Assembly (NCBI GenBank): GCA_025458045.1
Contig: JALOTE010000001.1
Span: forward strand, 1 to 64,000
Source of the DNA: Rhizobiaceae bacterium
GTDB taxonomy: Bacteria > Pseudomonadota > Alphaproteobacteria > Rhizobiales > Rhizobiaceae
Direction: 5' to 3'
Length of the DNA: 64,000 nucleotides
In this document: in pieces, positions 36,155 through 43,498 of the stretch
How the letters are laid out: every line of letters begins with the position of its first letter
Position numbering within the stretch: position 1 is the stretch's first letter
Program-made: the position numbers and the translations under genes
The notes under the pieces: generated by a model
What the model was told of the DNA's origin: nothing
The model's input: only the letters and a program-made list of their open reading frames with translations
Database searches by the model: none

Positions 36155-37597
36155 TTACGCGTTCAGCACCTTGCCATAAGCATCAAGCACCGCTTCCTTC
36201 ATCATCTCCGACAGTGTCGGGTGCGGGAAGATGGTGTGCATCAGTTCTTCCTCGGTTGTTTCCAACCCGATGGCCACGACGAAACCCTGTATGAGTTCCG
36301 TCACTTCCGCACCCACCATGTGGGCCCCAAGAAGTTGCCCGGTCTTCTTGTCGAAGATCACCTTGATCAGGCCCTGATCTTCGCCCAGCGCGATCGCTTT
36401 GCCATTGGCGGCAAACGAGAACCGCCCGACGCGGATCTCATGGCCGGCGTCCTTCGCCTTCTGTTCAGTCAGGCCGACGCTTGCCACCTGCGGGTGGCAA
36501 TAGGTGCAGCCCGGCACTTTCGATTTGTCCATGGCGTGGACGCCCGGCACGCCTGCGATCTTCTCGACGCAGATCACGCCTTCATGCTCCGCCTTGTGGG
36601 CCAGCATCGGCGGGCCCGCCACATCGCCGATGGCGAGGATGCCCGCAACATTGGTGCGGCCATAGCCATCCGTCACGATGCAGCCGCGCTCCGTCTTCAC
36701 GCCCAGCGCCTCAAGACCAAGATTTTCGATATTGCCCTGGACGCCCACCGCCGAAATCAGCCGGTCTGCAGTGATCATCTGCACCTTGCCATCCTTGGTC
36801 TCGATATGCGCCGTGACGGAATTTGCTCCCTTCTCGACCTTGGTGACCTTGGCTTCGAGGATGAATTTCAAACCCTGCTTTTCCAGAAGCTTCTGCGCCA
36901 GCTTGGAAATCTCGGTGTCTTCGACGGGCATGACCTGACCCATCAGTTCAACCACCGTCACATCGACGCCCATGGCATTGTAGAACGACGCGAACTCGAT
37001 GCCGATGGCGCCCGAACCCATCACCACCATGCTCTTTGGCATTTCTGCCGGAACCATCGCCTCGAAATAGGTCCAGATCAGTTTCCCGTCCGGCTCGATG
37101 CCCGGCAGGACGCGCGGGCGCGCGCCGGTGGCGACAATGATGTTCTTGGCTGTGTAAGTGCCATGCCCGAGCGTGCCTTTCGGGGCCGGGTGCGCAGGCT
37201 GCACGGCGGGCTTTGACGGCGCGGAAACGATAATCTCTCCCGGCTTGGTGATCTTCGCTTCGCCCCAGATCACGTCGACCTTGTTCTTCTTCATCAGGAA
37301 CCCGACGCCGGTGTTGAGCCGCGCCGACACGCCGCGCGAACGGGCCACAACGGCCTTCACATCCGCCGTCACCGTTCCGTTCAGCGTCAGGCCGTAATCC
37401 TTTGCATGATCGGCGTAATGCTTGATTTCGGCGGAGCGCAACAGCGCCTTCGTCGGGATGCAGCCCCAGTTGAGGCAGATGCCGCCCAGATGCTCGCGCT
37501 CGACAATGGCTGTTTTCAGCCCAAGCTGCGCGGCGCGGATCGCGGTGACATAGCCGCCGGGGCCGGAGCCGATGATGATGAGGTCATAGGTGGACAT
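36155..37597 (-). CDS. lpdA: Dihydrolipoamide dehydrogenase (E3)
   Basis: FAD enzyme that reoxidises dihydrolipoyl groups of the pyruvate (and possibly 2-oxoglutarate) dehydrogenase complex with NAD. 480 residues. FAD-binding IIGSGPGGYVTAIRAAQLG, redox-active disulfide C41/C46 in GGICLNWGCIPTKALL, NAD-binding VVMGSGAIGIEFASFY, and the catalytic His in FPHPTLSEMM near the C-terminus. Nearby pdhABC and lipA suggest that this is the pyruvate dehydrogenase E3. Confidence 0.96.
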   Translation of the reverse strand: MSTYDLIIIGSGPGGYVTAIRAAQLGLKTAIVEREHLGGICLNWGCIPTKALLRSAEIKHYADHAKDYGLTLNGTVTADVKAVVARSRGVSARLNTGVGFLMKKNKVDVIWGEAKITKPGEIIVSAPSKPAVQPAHPAPKGTLGHGTYTAKNIIVATGARPRVLPGIEPDGKLIWTYFEAMVPAEMPKSMVVMGSGAIGIEFASFYNAMGVDVTVVELMGQVMPVEDTEISKLAQKLLEKQGLKFILEAKVTKVEKGANSVTAHIETKDGKVQMITADRLISAVGVQGNIENLGLEALGVKTERGCIVTDGYGRTNVAGILAIGDVAGPPMLAHKAEHEGVICVEKIAGVPGVHAMDKSKVPGCTYCHPQVASVGLTEQKAKDAGHEIRVGRFSFAANGKAIALGEDQGLIKVIFDKKTGQLLGAHMVGAEVTELIQGFVVAIGLETTEEELMHTIFPHPTLSEMMKEAVLDAYGKVLNA

Positions 37598-37631
37598 TCA
37601 TGGTCTCCAACTTACTCGCGGTTCGTCATAT

Positions 37632-37721
37632 CCTTCATCCTGAGGTGCTTCTTGCCTCCTGGTTCGAGGCTCACTGCGTTCACACCTCACCATGAAGGCA
37701 AGAAGCCTCGAAGGACGAAGG
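37632..37721. repeat. Intergenic palindromic repeat, type A
   Basis: Between lpd and the SGNH hydrolase gene. It has a perfect 11-bp inverted repeat GCTTCTTGCCT (37647-37657) / AGGCAAGAAGC (37696-37706), flanked by conserved ends CCTTCATCCTGAGGTGC and GCCTCGAAGGACGAAG, with a further partial inverted pair inside. The same ends recur in pdhC at 39836-39882. It has the look of the short palindromic repeats dispersed in Hyphomicrobiales genomes. Confidence 0.75.
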
Positions 37722-37744
37722 GTGTCCGTGAGGCACCGAAATCA

Positions 37745-38383
37745 TCACAACCCCAATTGCATCGACACCAGCGGCGCGAGCGCCAGCCCCAGTGCGCGCG
37801 TGCCCTCGGAGTCGACATGGACGCCATCAGCCGGCGAAGTCGCGCAAACCGACCCCGCATCGAAAAAGCCTGCACCCGCCTCATCCGCCAGGTCGCGGTA
37901 GAGCGAAGCGACCATCTTTGATTGCTCGACGCGGCCTGCAAACATCGCGGCAAACTCATTGTTCGCGGTGTCGCAAAGCGGTGGCGGCGCAACCACGATG
38001 ACTTCGGGGCGTGCATCGCCGGCGCGCGCCACATGGTTCTGCACGATGGAGATGCAGCGGCGCATGCCCTGCATGGCGGCGAGCGCGGTGCCGGCAATAT
38101 GCGGCTTCAAATCATTGGCGCCCAGCATCAGGATGACGAGATCCAGCGGCGCATGGGCGTAAAGCACAGTCGGCAGGATGCGTGCGCCGTTCCGGTCGCA
38201 GTCAGCGAGGTGCTCATCATAGGCTGTGGTGCGCCCGCGCAAACCATCCGTGATGATTTCGGCACGGCCCGCCAGCGCCTCGGCGAGTGCGTCCGGCCAG
38301 CGATGGCTTTTCGGATGGCGGCCACCGGAATGCGGGTCGGAACCCCAGGTCAGCGAGTCGCCATAGGCGAGGATGGTTTTCAT
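37745..38383 (-). CDS. SGNH/GDSL-type esterase
   Basis: 212-residue hydrolase, arylesterase-like. Blocks in order: block I YGDSLTWGSDP with nucleophile Ser10, block III LMLGANDLK, and block V DGVHVD with the catalytic Asp and His. No signal peptide, so probably cytoplasmic. Substrate unknown. It sits between the DUF465 gene and lpd in the same direction; a functional link to pyruvate dehydrogenase is not evident. Confidence 0.87.
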   Translation of the reverse strand: MKTILAYGDSLTWGSDPHSGGRHPKSHRWPDALAEALAGRAEIITDGLRGRTTAYDEHLADCDRNGARILPTVLYAHAPLDLVILMLGANDLKPHIAGTALAAMQGMRRCISIVQNHVARAGDARPEVIVVAPPPLCDTANNEFAAMFAGRVEQSKMVASLYRDLADEAGAGFFDAGSVCATSPADGVHVDSEGTRALGLALAPLVSMQLGL

Positions 38384-38423
38384 GCGGCACGGCCCTCAAG
38401 CGGGGAACCGCGCCGCGCCAGTG

Positions 38424-38660
38424 TCAGGCGGCGAGCATGCCCGCGATTTCGTCTTTCAGCATCATGCGCTGCTTGCGCAGCGCCGCCATGTTGAAGTCGT
38501 CTGTCGGCTCGATATTGGTCTCCGCGCGATGAATGGCACGGTTCACCTCGTGATAGGCATCGAACAACTTGGCGAAATGGGCGTTTTCCGCCTTCAGCGT
38601 ATGCATTTTCTCGACGGCGGCCGGAAACTCCTCGGCCAGTTCGTGCGGGGTGTTGGACAT
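38424..38660 (-). CDS. DUF465 (YdcH-like) small helical protein
   Basis: 78 residues, nearly all alpha-helical with a coiled-coil pattern, matching the DUF465 core (HFAKLFDAYHEVNRAIHRAE, then LRKQRMMLKDEIAGML). Function unknown. A GGAGACG ribosome binding site precedes the ATG. Confidence 0.85.
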   Translation of the reverse strand: MSNTPHELAEEFPAAVEKMHTLKAENAHFAKLFDAYHEVNRAIHRAETNIEPTDDFNMAALRKQRMMLKDEIAGMLAA

Positions 38661-38744
38661 CAGGCGTCTCCCTCATTGTGGCTGTGCCTGATTGTTTCAC
38701 TCCCGCCCTCCCCGGCCCTTGATCGGTGTCAAACCAACACGTGA

Positions 38745-38975
38745 TCAACGCACATTGGTCAGCGCATCGACCTTGGCTTCCAAAGCGGCGATCCGTTCTT
38801 CAAAGTCACCAGTGACCAGTCTTGACATCATGGAATCGGCCGAAAGTGCCTGACGAAAGCCGCGTTGCGTTTCCTCGATACGATCAAGCCGTGTTTCGAC
38901 TGATGCACGGAATTCGGCAACTTCCATGCGCATGTCCCGCAAAACAAGCAGCACCATGTCCGTTGGCTCAGCCAT
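38745..38975 (-). CDS. Small coiled-coil protein, function unknown
   Basis: 76 residues with two heptad-like stretches (ASVETRLDRIEETQ and DFEERIAALEAKVDALT). The ATG at 38975 has a GGAG site 7 bases upstream; an ATG four codons earlier is the alternative. It starts 64 bases after pdhC in the same direction. No domain is recognised; the pattern suggests self-association. Confidence 0.6.
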   Translation of the reverse strand: MAEPTDMVLLVLRDMRMEVAEFRASVETRLDRIEETQRGFRQALSADSMMSRLVTGDFEERIAALEAKVDALTNVR

Positions 38976-39039
38976 CGCAATCTCCATTCATCGCGGCATT
39001 CAAGATATGGTGGCTCTGCTCCACATCAGCAATTTCATC

Positions 39040-40449
39040 CTAGACCAACATCCCCATCGGGTTTTCGATGTACCCCTTGAACACGCCCAAAAGCTCCGCC
39101 CCCAACGCGCCATCGACACAGCGATGGTCGGTCGAGAGCGTCACGGTCATGACGGTTGCAATCGCCAATGCGCCGTTCTTCACCACAGGGCGCTGCTCGC
39201 CCGCGCCAACCGCGAGGATCGTCGCATGCGGCGGGTTGACGACGGCAGCGAAGTTCTTCACCCCCATCATGCCCATGTTGGAGACCGCTGTCGTCCCGCC
39301 CTGATATTCCTCGGGCTTCAGCTTCTTGTCTTTCGCGCGCGCACCCAGATCCTTCATGGCGTTGGAAATGGCGGACAAGGACAGCGTTTCAGCCTTGCGG
39401 ATGATCGGCGTGATCAGCCCGCCCGGGATCGACACCGCGACGCCGACATCGGCATGCTTGTGCTTCACCATCGCCTCATCCGTCCAGGACACGTTGGCAT
39501 CCGGCACATCACGCAGCGCAAGGGCGAGCGCCTTGATCACCATGTCGTTGACCGACAGCTTGTAGGCGGGCTTTCCGCCCTTGTCGGGTGCGGCAGCGTT
39601 CAATTGCGTGCGCAGCGCCAGCAGCGCATCCAGTTCGCAATCGACCGACACATAGAAATGCGGGATCGTCTGCTTGGATTCCTGCAAGCGCTTGGCGATC
39701 GTCTTACGCATCCCGTCATGCTTGACGAGCTCATAGGACCCTTCCGCGAAATTCTTGAGGATCTGCTCGGTGGTTGGGCCTTTGGGCCACGGCACCTCGG
39801 TGCCTTTGGCAATCGGAGCCGGTGCAGCTTTCGGGCCTTCATCCTGAGGTGCGGAGCGAAGCGGAGCCTCGAAGGACGAAGGCTTCACGCCGGAAGCAAT
39901 CGCCTTGTCCACATCCGCCTTCACGACGCGGCCATGCGGGCCGGACCCAGTGATTGCTGCGACATCCAGCCCGGCATCTTTGGCGATGCGGCGGGCGAGC
40001 GGGGAAGCAAAAACACGCGTGCCCATCTCCCCCCTTGAGGGGGAGATGTCGCTGCTAGCAGCGACAGAGGGGGGTGTCTGGCCAGCCGAGACCGCCCCCC
40101 CCTCTGCCGGCTTCACCGGCATATCCCCCTCCAGGGAGGAGATTGGAGCAGGCTTCCCACCCGATGAACTCTCCCCGCCTTTGGCCGCCGCGGCCGCGAC
40201 ATCCTCGCCGTCCACCGCCAGCACCGCGATCACCGTGTTGACCTTCACGCCCTCCGAGCCTGCCGGAACGACGATCTTCGCCAGCACGCCCTCATCGACG
40301 GCCTCGACTTCCATCGTCGCCTTGTCGGTTTCGATCTCAGCAATGACATCGCCGGACTTGATGGCGTCGCCTTCCTTCTTCAGCCATTTGGCGAGGTTTC
40401 CCTCTTCCATCGTCGGCGACAGCGCGGGCATGGTGATGGTGATCGGCAT
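39040..40449 (-). CDS. pdhC: Pyruvate dehydrogenase E2, dihydrolipoamide acetyltransferase
   Basis: Core of the pyruvate dehydrogenase complex; moves acetyl from lipoyl-Lys to CoA. 469 residues: lipoyl domain 1-77 with lipoylated Lys43 in ETDKATMEV, linker 85-145, peripheral subunit-binding domain about 146-184 ([15 protein letters not shown]), a second linker 185-215, and the catalytic domain ending with the active-site motif [13 protein letters not shown] (His and Asp). Both linkers contain palindromic repeat DNA read in frame: residues about 103-142 from a type B element and about 190-206 from a type A element. Starts 10 bases after pdhB. Confidence 0.96.
   Translation of the reverse strand: MPITITMPALSPTMEEGNLAKWLKKEGDAIKSGDVIAEIETDKATMEVEAVDEGVLAKIVVPAGSEGVKVNTVIAVLAVDGEDVAAAAAKGGESSSGGKPAPISSLEGDMPVKPAEGGAVSAGQTPPSVAASSDISPSRGEMGTRVFASPLARRIAKDAGLDVAAITGSGPHGRVVKADVDKAIASGVKPSSFEAPLRSAPQDEGPKAAPAPIAKGTEVPWPKGPTTEQILKNFAEGSYELVKHDGMRKTIAKRLQESKQTIPHFYVSVDCELDALLALRTQLNAAAPDKGGKPAYKLSVNDMVIKALALALRDVPDANVSWTDEAMVKHKHADVGVAVSIPGGLITPIIRKAETLSLSAISNAMKDLGARAKDKKLKPEEYQGGTTAVSNMGMMGVKNFAAVVNPPHATILAVGAGEQRPVVKNGALAIATVMTVTLSTDHRCVDGALGAELLGVFKGYIENPMGMLV
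39836..39882. repeat. Type A palindromic repeat inside pdhC
   Basis: Arms GCCTTCATCCTGAGGTGC and GAGCCTCGAAGGACGAAGGC form an imperfect inverted repeat around GGAGCGAAGCG. The ends match the intergenic copy at 37632-37721. Here it is translated within the second PdhC linker (about residues 190-206) without breaking the frame. Confidence 0.8.
40025..40143. repeat. Type B multi-hairpin repeat inside pdhC
   Basis: A chain of palindromes: ATCTCCCCC/GGGGGAGAT, then GTCGCTGC/GCAGCGAC, then AGAGGGGGG/CCCCCCCTCT, then GCCGG/CCGGC, and a last ATCCCCCTCC part. It encodes residues about 103-142 of PdhC, in the linker after the lipoyl domain. The same arrangement is found in pdhB at 41499-41609. Confidence 0.85.
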
Positions 40450-40459
40450 GGCGCGCCCC

Positions 40460-41869
40460 TCAAGCTTTGTAGCAGACGGTTTTCACCGCCTGCACGACTT
40501 CACCCACATTCGGCAGAGCCAGCTTTTCGAGGTTCGCCGCATAGGGCATCGGCACATCCTTGCCGGCAATCGTCAGGATCGGCGCATCGAGATAATCGAA
40601 CGCCTGCTGCATCACACGCGTGGCGATTTCCGTGCCGACGGAGGATTGCGGGAAGCCTTCCTCGACGGTCACCAGACGGCCTGTCTTCTTGACGCTCTCG
40701 ATGATGGTCGCCAAATCCATCGGGCGGATGGTTCTGAGATCGATCAACTCGACATCGATGCCATCCTTGGCGAGTTCGTCCACCGCCTTTACGGCGTAGG
40801 TCATGCCGATGCCGAACGAGACCATCGTCGCGTCCTTCCCCGCCTTGTGGATGCGCGCCTTGCCGATGGGCAGCACGTAGTCCATCGCGGGCACATCGAA
40901 GCTCTGGCCGTAGAGGATCTCGTTTTCGAGGAAGATCACCGGGTTGGGGTCGCGGATAGCGGCCTTGAGCAAGCCTTTCGCATCGGCCGCCGTATAAGGC
41001 ATAACGACTTTCAGGCCGGGGATGTGGCTGTACCAGGCGGCATAGCATTGCGAATGCTGCGCGGCGACGCGCGCTGCCGCCCCGTTCGGTCCGCGGAACA
41101 CCATCGGCGCGCCCATCTGGCCGCCCGACATGTAGAGCGTTTTCGCCGCCGAGTTGATGATATGGTCAATCGCCTGCATGGCGAAGTTGAACGTCATGAA
41201 TTCCACGATGGGTTTCAGACCTGCCATGGCCGCGCCGACGCCGATACCGGCAAAGCCGTGCTCGGTGATGGGTGTGTCGACCACACGGTTCGGGCCGAAT
41301 TCCTGCAGCAGACCCTGCGTGATCTTGTAGGCCCCTTGATACTCGGCGACTTCCTCGCCCATGACGAACACGTCCGGATCGCGGCGCATCTCTTCGGCCA
41401 TCGCCGAGTTCAGCGCCTCGCGCACTGTCATCTTCACCATTTCGGTGCCTGCCGGGATAGCCGGATCAGACGCCGGGATGACGGCGACGGGGGCCTTGAT
41501 CTCCCACTTTGAGGGGGAGATGTCACCGCTTGCGGTGACAGAGGGGGAAGGCTGGCTTATACCCCCCTCCTGTCGCTTCACGACATCCTCCCCCGCACGG
41601 GGGGAGGTTGAGGAAGAGGCGCTTTCGCCATCCTGCAACAACACGGCAATCGGCGTGTTGACCTTCACATTCTCCGAACCGGCGGCGATCAGGATCTTGC
41701 CAAGCACGCCCTCATCGACGGCTTCAACCTCCATCGTCGCCTTGTCGGTCTCGATTTCCGCGATGACGTCACCGGCCTTCACCGTGTCGCCTTCCTTCTT
41801 CACCCATTTGGACAGCGTGCCTTCTTCCATGGTGGGAGACAGCGCCGGCATCAGAATTTCAATGGCCAT
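40460..41869 (-). CDS. pdhB: Pyruvate dehydrogenase E1 beta with N-terminal lipoyl domain
   Basis: Beta subunit of the thiamine-diphosphate E1 component, 469 residues. Unlike the roughly 330-residue classical form it carries an N-terminal lipoyl domain (1-77, Lys43 in ETDKATMEV), then a linker of about 60 residues, then the E1-beta domain from about residue 140 ([18 protein letters not shown]; EDVxxx-type [14 protein letters not shown]). This fusion is common in Hyphomicrobiales. Linker residues about 87-124 come from a type B palindromic repeat read in frame. Starts 12 bases after pdhA. Confidence 0.96.
   Translation of the reverse strand: MAIEILMPALSPTMEEGTLSKWVKKEGDTVKAGDVIAEIETDKATMEVEAVDEGVLGKILIAAGSENVKVNTPIAVLLQDGESASSSTSPRAGEDVVKRQEGGISQPSPSVTASGDISPSKWEIKAPVAVIPASDPAIPAGTEMVKMTVREALNSAMAEEMRRDPDVFVMGEEVAEYQGAYKITQGLLQEFGPNRVVDTPITEHGFAGIGVGAAMAGLKPIVEFMTFNFAMQAIDHIINSAAKTLYMSGGQMGAPMVFRGPNGAAARVAAQHSQCYAAWYSHIPGLKVVMPYTAADAKGLLKAAIRDPNPVIFLENEILYGQSFDVPAMDYVLPIGKARIHKAGKDATMVSFGIGMTYAVKAVDELAKDGIDVELIDLRTIRPMDLATIIESVKKTGRLVTVEEGFPQSSVGTEIATRVMQQAFDYLDAPILTIAGKDVPMPYAANLEKLALPNVGEVVQAVKTVCYKA
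41499..41609. repeat. Type B multi-hairpin repeat inside pdhB
   Basis: Palindromes in the same order as in pdhC: ATCTCCC.../GGGGGAGAT, GTCACCGC/GCGGTGAC, AGAGGGGG/CCCCCCT, GTCG-CTTCA-CGAC and CCTCCCCC/GGGGGGAGG. It encodes residues about 87-124. The translated peptides of the two copies align (EGGISQ and [16 protein letters not shown] and [10 protein letters not shown]), so both sit in the same frame and orientation. Confidence 0.85.
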
Positions 41870-41881
41870 GGTCGCGTCCCC

Positions 41882-42919
41882 TTACAGCAGAATGTCGGTG
41901 TAGAGCTCGGTGGCATCCGGCTCGGGGTCGCTTTGGGCAAATTCGGCGGCGTCCGCCACCTGGTCGCGGATGTCCTTCTCGATCGCCTTCAGATCATCCT
42001 CGCTTGCCCATTTCTTCTCCAGCAGGCGCTCGCGCACCTGTTCGATCGGGTCATGCTCCGAGCGCATTTTCTGCACCTCGTCCTTGGTGCGGTATTTCGC
42101 CGGGTCCGACATGGAATGGCCGCGATAGCGGTAGGTCAGCATTTCGAGGATGAACGGGCCGTGGCCCTCGCGGCAATGCTTGACGGCCATTTCGCCCGCC
42201 GCATGCACGGCGCGCACATCCATGCCATCCACCTGCATGCCCGGGATCATGAAGGCAGCGCCGCGGGCGGCGAAATTCGTCTGGGCCGAAGCCCGGCTGA
42301 CGGCCGTGCCCATGGCATAGCGGTTGTTCTCGATGATGTAGATGCAAGGCAGCTTCCACAGCGACGCCATGTTGAAGCTCTCGAACACCTGACCCTGGTT
42401 GGCCGCGCCATCACCGAAATAGGCCAGCGCCACATTGTCGTTGCCGCGATAACGGTTGGCGAAGGCGAGGCCCGTGCCCAGCGACACTTGCGCGCCGACA
42501 ATGCCGTGACCGCCGTAGAAATTCTTTTCTTTCGAGAACATGTGCATCGAGCCGCCCTTGCCTTTCGACAAGCCGCCGCGCCGCCCGGTCAGTTCCGCCA
42601 TCACGCCGCGCTGGCTCATGCCGGCGGCCAGCATGTGGCCATGGTCCCGGTAACCGGTGATGAGCTGGTCGCCCTCTTTCAGGCACATCTGCATGCCGAT
42701 GACGACAGCTTCCTGCCCGATATAGAGGTGGCAGAAGCCGCCGATGAAGCCCATGCCGTAAAGCTGGCCCGCACGCTCCTCGAAGCGGCGGATCTCCAGC
42801 ATGTCGCGGTAAGCCGCCAGTTCCTGCTCCTTGGTGAAGTTGGTGGGCTTCGGAGCAGCGATCACCCCGGCGCTGCCTGCGCCGCTGGCGGCTGCGTCCG
42901 TCTTTTGACGGGCGGCCAT
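41882..42919 (-). CDS. pdhA: Pyruvate dehydrogenase E1 alpha
   Basis: Alpha subunit of the E1 component that decarboxylates pruvate's keto acid pyruvate and acetylates lipoyl groups. 345 residues. Thiamine-diphosphate/Mg motif GDGAANQGQVFESFNMASLW through ENN, the conserved RDHGHM segment and the phosphorylation-loop-like YRYRGHSMSDPAKYR. The ATG at 42919 is preceded by GGAGG (GTGGAGGAAACC); a GTG four codons earlier is less likely. First gene of pdhABC, with a promoter and a palindromic operator candidate upstream. Confidence 0.96.
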   Translation of the reverse strand: MAARQKTDAAASGAGSAGVIAAPKPTNFTKEQELAAYRDMLEIRRFEERAGQLYGMGFIGGFCHLYIGQEAVVIGMQMCLKEGDQLITGYRDHGHMLAAGMSQRGVMAELTGRRGGLSKGKGGSMHMFSKEKNFYGGHGIVGAQVSLGTGLAFANRYRGNDNVALAYFGDGAANQGQVFESFNMASLWKLPCIYIIENNRYAMGTAVSRASAQTNFAARGAAFMIPGMQVDGMDVRAVHAAGEMAVKHCREGHGPFILEMLTYRYRGHSMSDPAKYRTKDEVQKMRSEHDPIEQVRERLLEKKWASEDDLKAIEKDIRDQVADAAEFAQSDPEPDATELYTDILL

Positions 42920-42971
42920 GGTTTCCTCCACAGAAACGGGGCCGGTACGCGACCCTCATGCTTTGGGAGGC

Positions 42972-42999
42972 AAGCTAGCCCGTTGCGCCAATTCGTCAA
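42972..42999 (-). promoter_or_regulatory. Predicted promoter of pdhABC
   Basis: On the minus strand TTGACG (42994-42999) and TAGCTT (42972-42977) are 16 bases apart, giving a leader of roughly 45 bases before the pdhA start. Confidence 0.4.
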
Positions 43000-43002
43000 A
43001 GG

Positions 43003-43028
43003 GCAAATTTGCATGGGTGGCATGCAAA
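43003..43028. promoter_or_regulatory. Palindromic operator candidate upstream of pdhA
   Basis: Perfect 8-bp inverted arms TTTGCATG (43008-43015) and CATGCAAA (43021-43028) around a 5-bp spacer, overlapping a second perfect palindrome GCAAATTTGC (43003-43012). The site ends 3 bases above the predicted -35 element, a typical activator or repressor position. TTTGCAAA-type half-sites are known for PccR/RamB-family regulators of acyl-CoA metabolism; assignment here is only a guess. Confidence 0.45.
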
Positions 43029-43078
43029 CATCTGTTCAATTCCGGGCGAAATAACCCAACCGCGGGCCTGCCGAACCG

Positions 43079-43387
43079 TCACGGCATATAAACAACGTCT
43101 GCCGGTCCGATCAGCCCCAGCTTTTCACGGGCAAACCCGTCCAGCGTGTCGCGCTCGATTGAGCCCGACTTGAGCAGCGCGACCTTGTGCGTCAGATCGG
43201 CACGGGTCTGTCGGAGCGTTTCGAGCCGCGCCTGCGTTTCGGCAAGCGCGGCGTCGATCCGGACACGCGCATCGGACCCAAAACGGCCATCGACAGAATG
43301 ATGGGCGAAATAGGCGCTCACAATCAGACAGATTGCGGGAACAACGAACCGGTCCCTGTTATGGCGCTTTTTTTGAAGGGTCTTCAC
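43079..43387 (-). CDS. ftsB: FtsB/DivIC family septum protein
   Basis: Bitopic division protein, 102 residues if the GTG at 43387 is used: a short basic cytoplasmic end (KTLQKKRHNRDR), one transmembrane helix (VVPAICLIVSAYFA), and a periplasmic coiled coil (AALAETQARLETLRQTRADLTHKVALL) ending in the FtsB-like motif REKLGLIGPADVVY. It would bridge FtsL and FtsQ. An ATG eight codons upstream is the alternative start. Its place just before pdhA is usual in this order. Confidence 0.82.
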   Translation of the reverse strand: MKTLQKKRHNRDRFVVPAICLIVSAYFAHHSVDGRFGSDARVRIDAALAETQARLETLRQTRADLTHKVALLKSGSIERDTLDGFAREKLGLIGPADVVYMP

Positions 43388-43498
43388 GCGACACCATCCA
43401 CACTCACGCATTACCGAACAGGGCAATGGTAAGCGGGACAGGGTTAACAGCCGGTGATCAGGCCTTGCTTTCGCAGGCGCGAGCCCGCCCGCCGCGCC

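Noticed and set aside
40025-41609. Possible CRISPR-like or phage-derived repeat array in the pdh genes
   Set aside because: Only two copies, no regular spacers, and both lie in coding sequence; palindromic repeat elements explain them.
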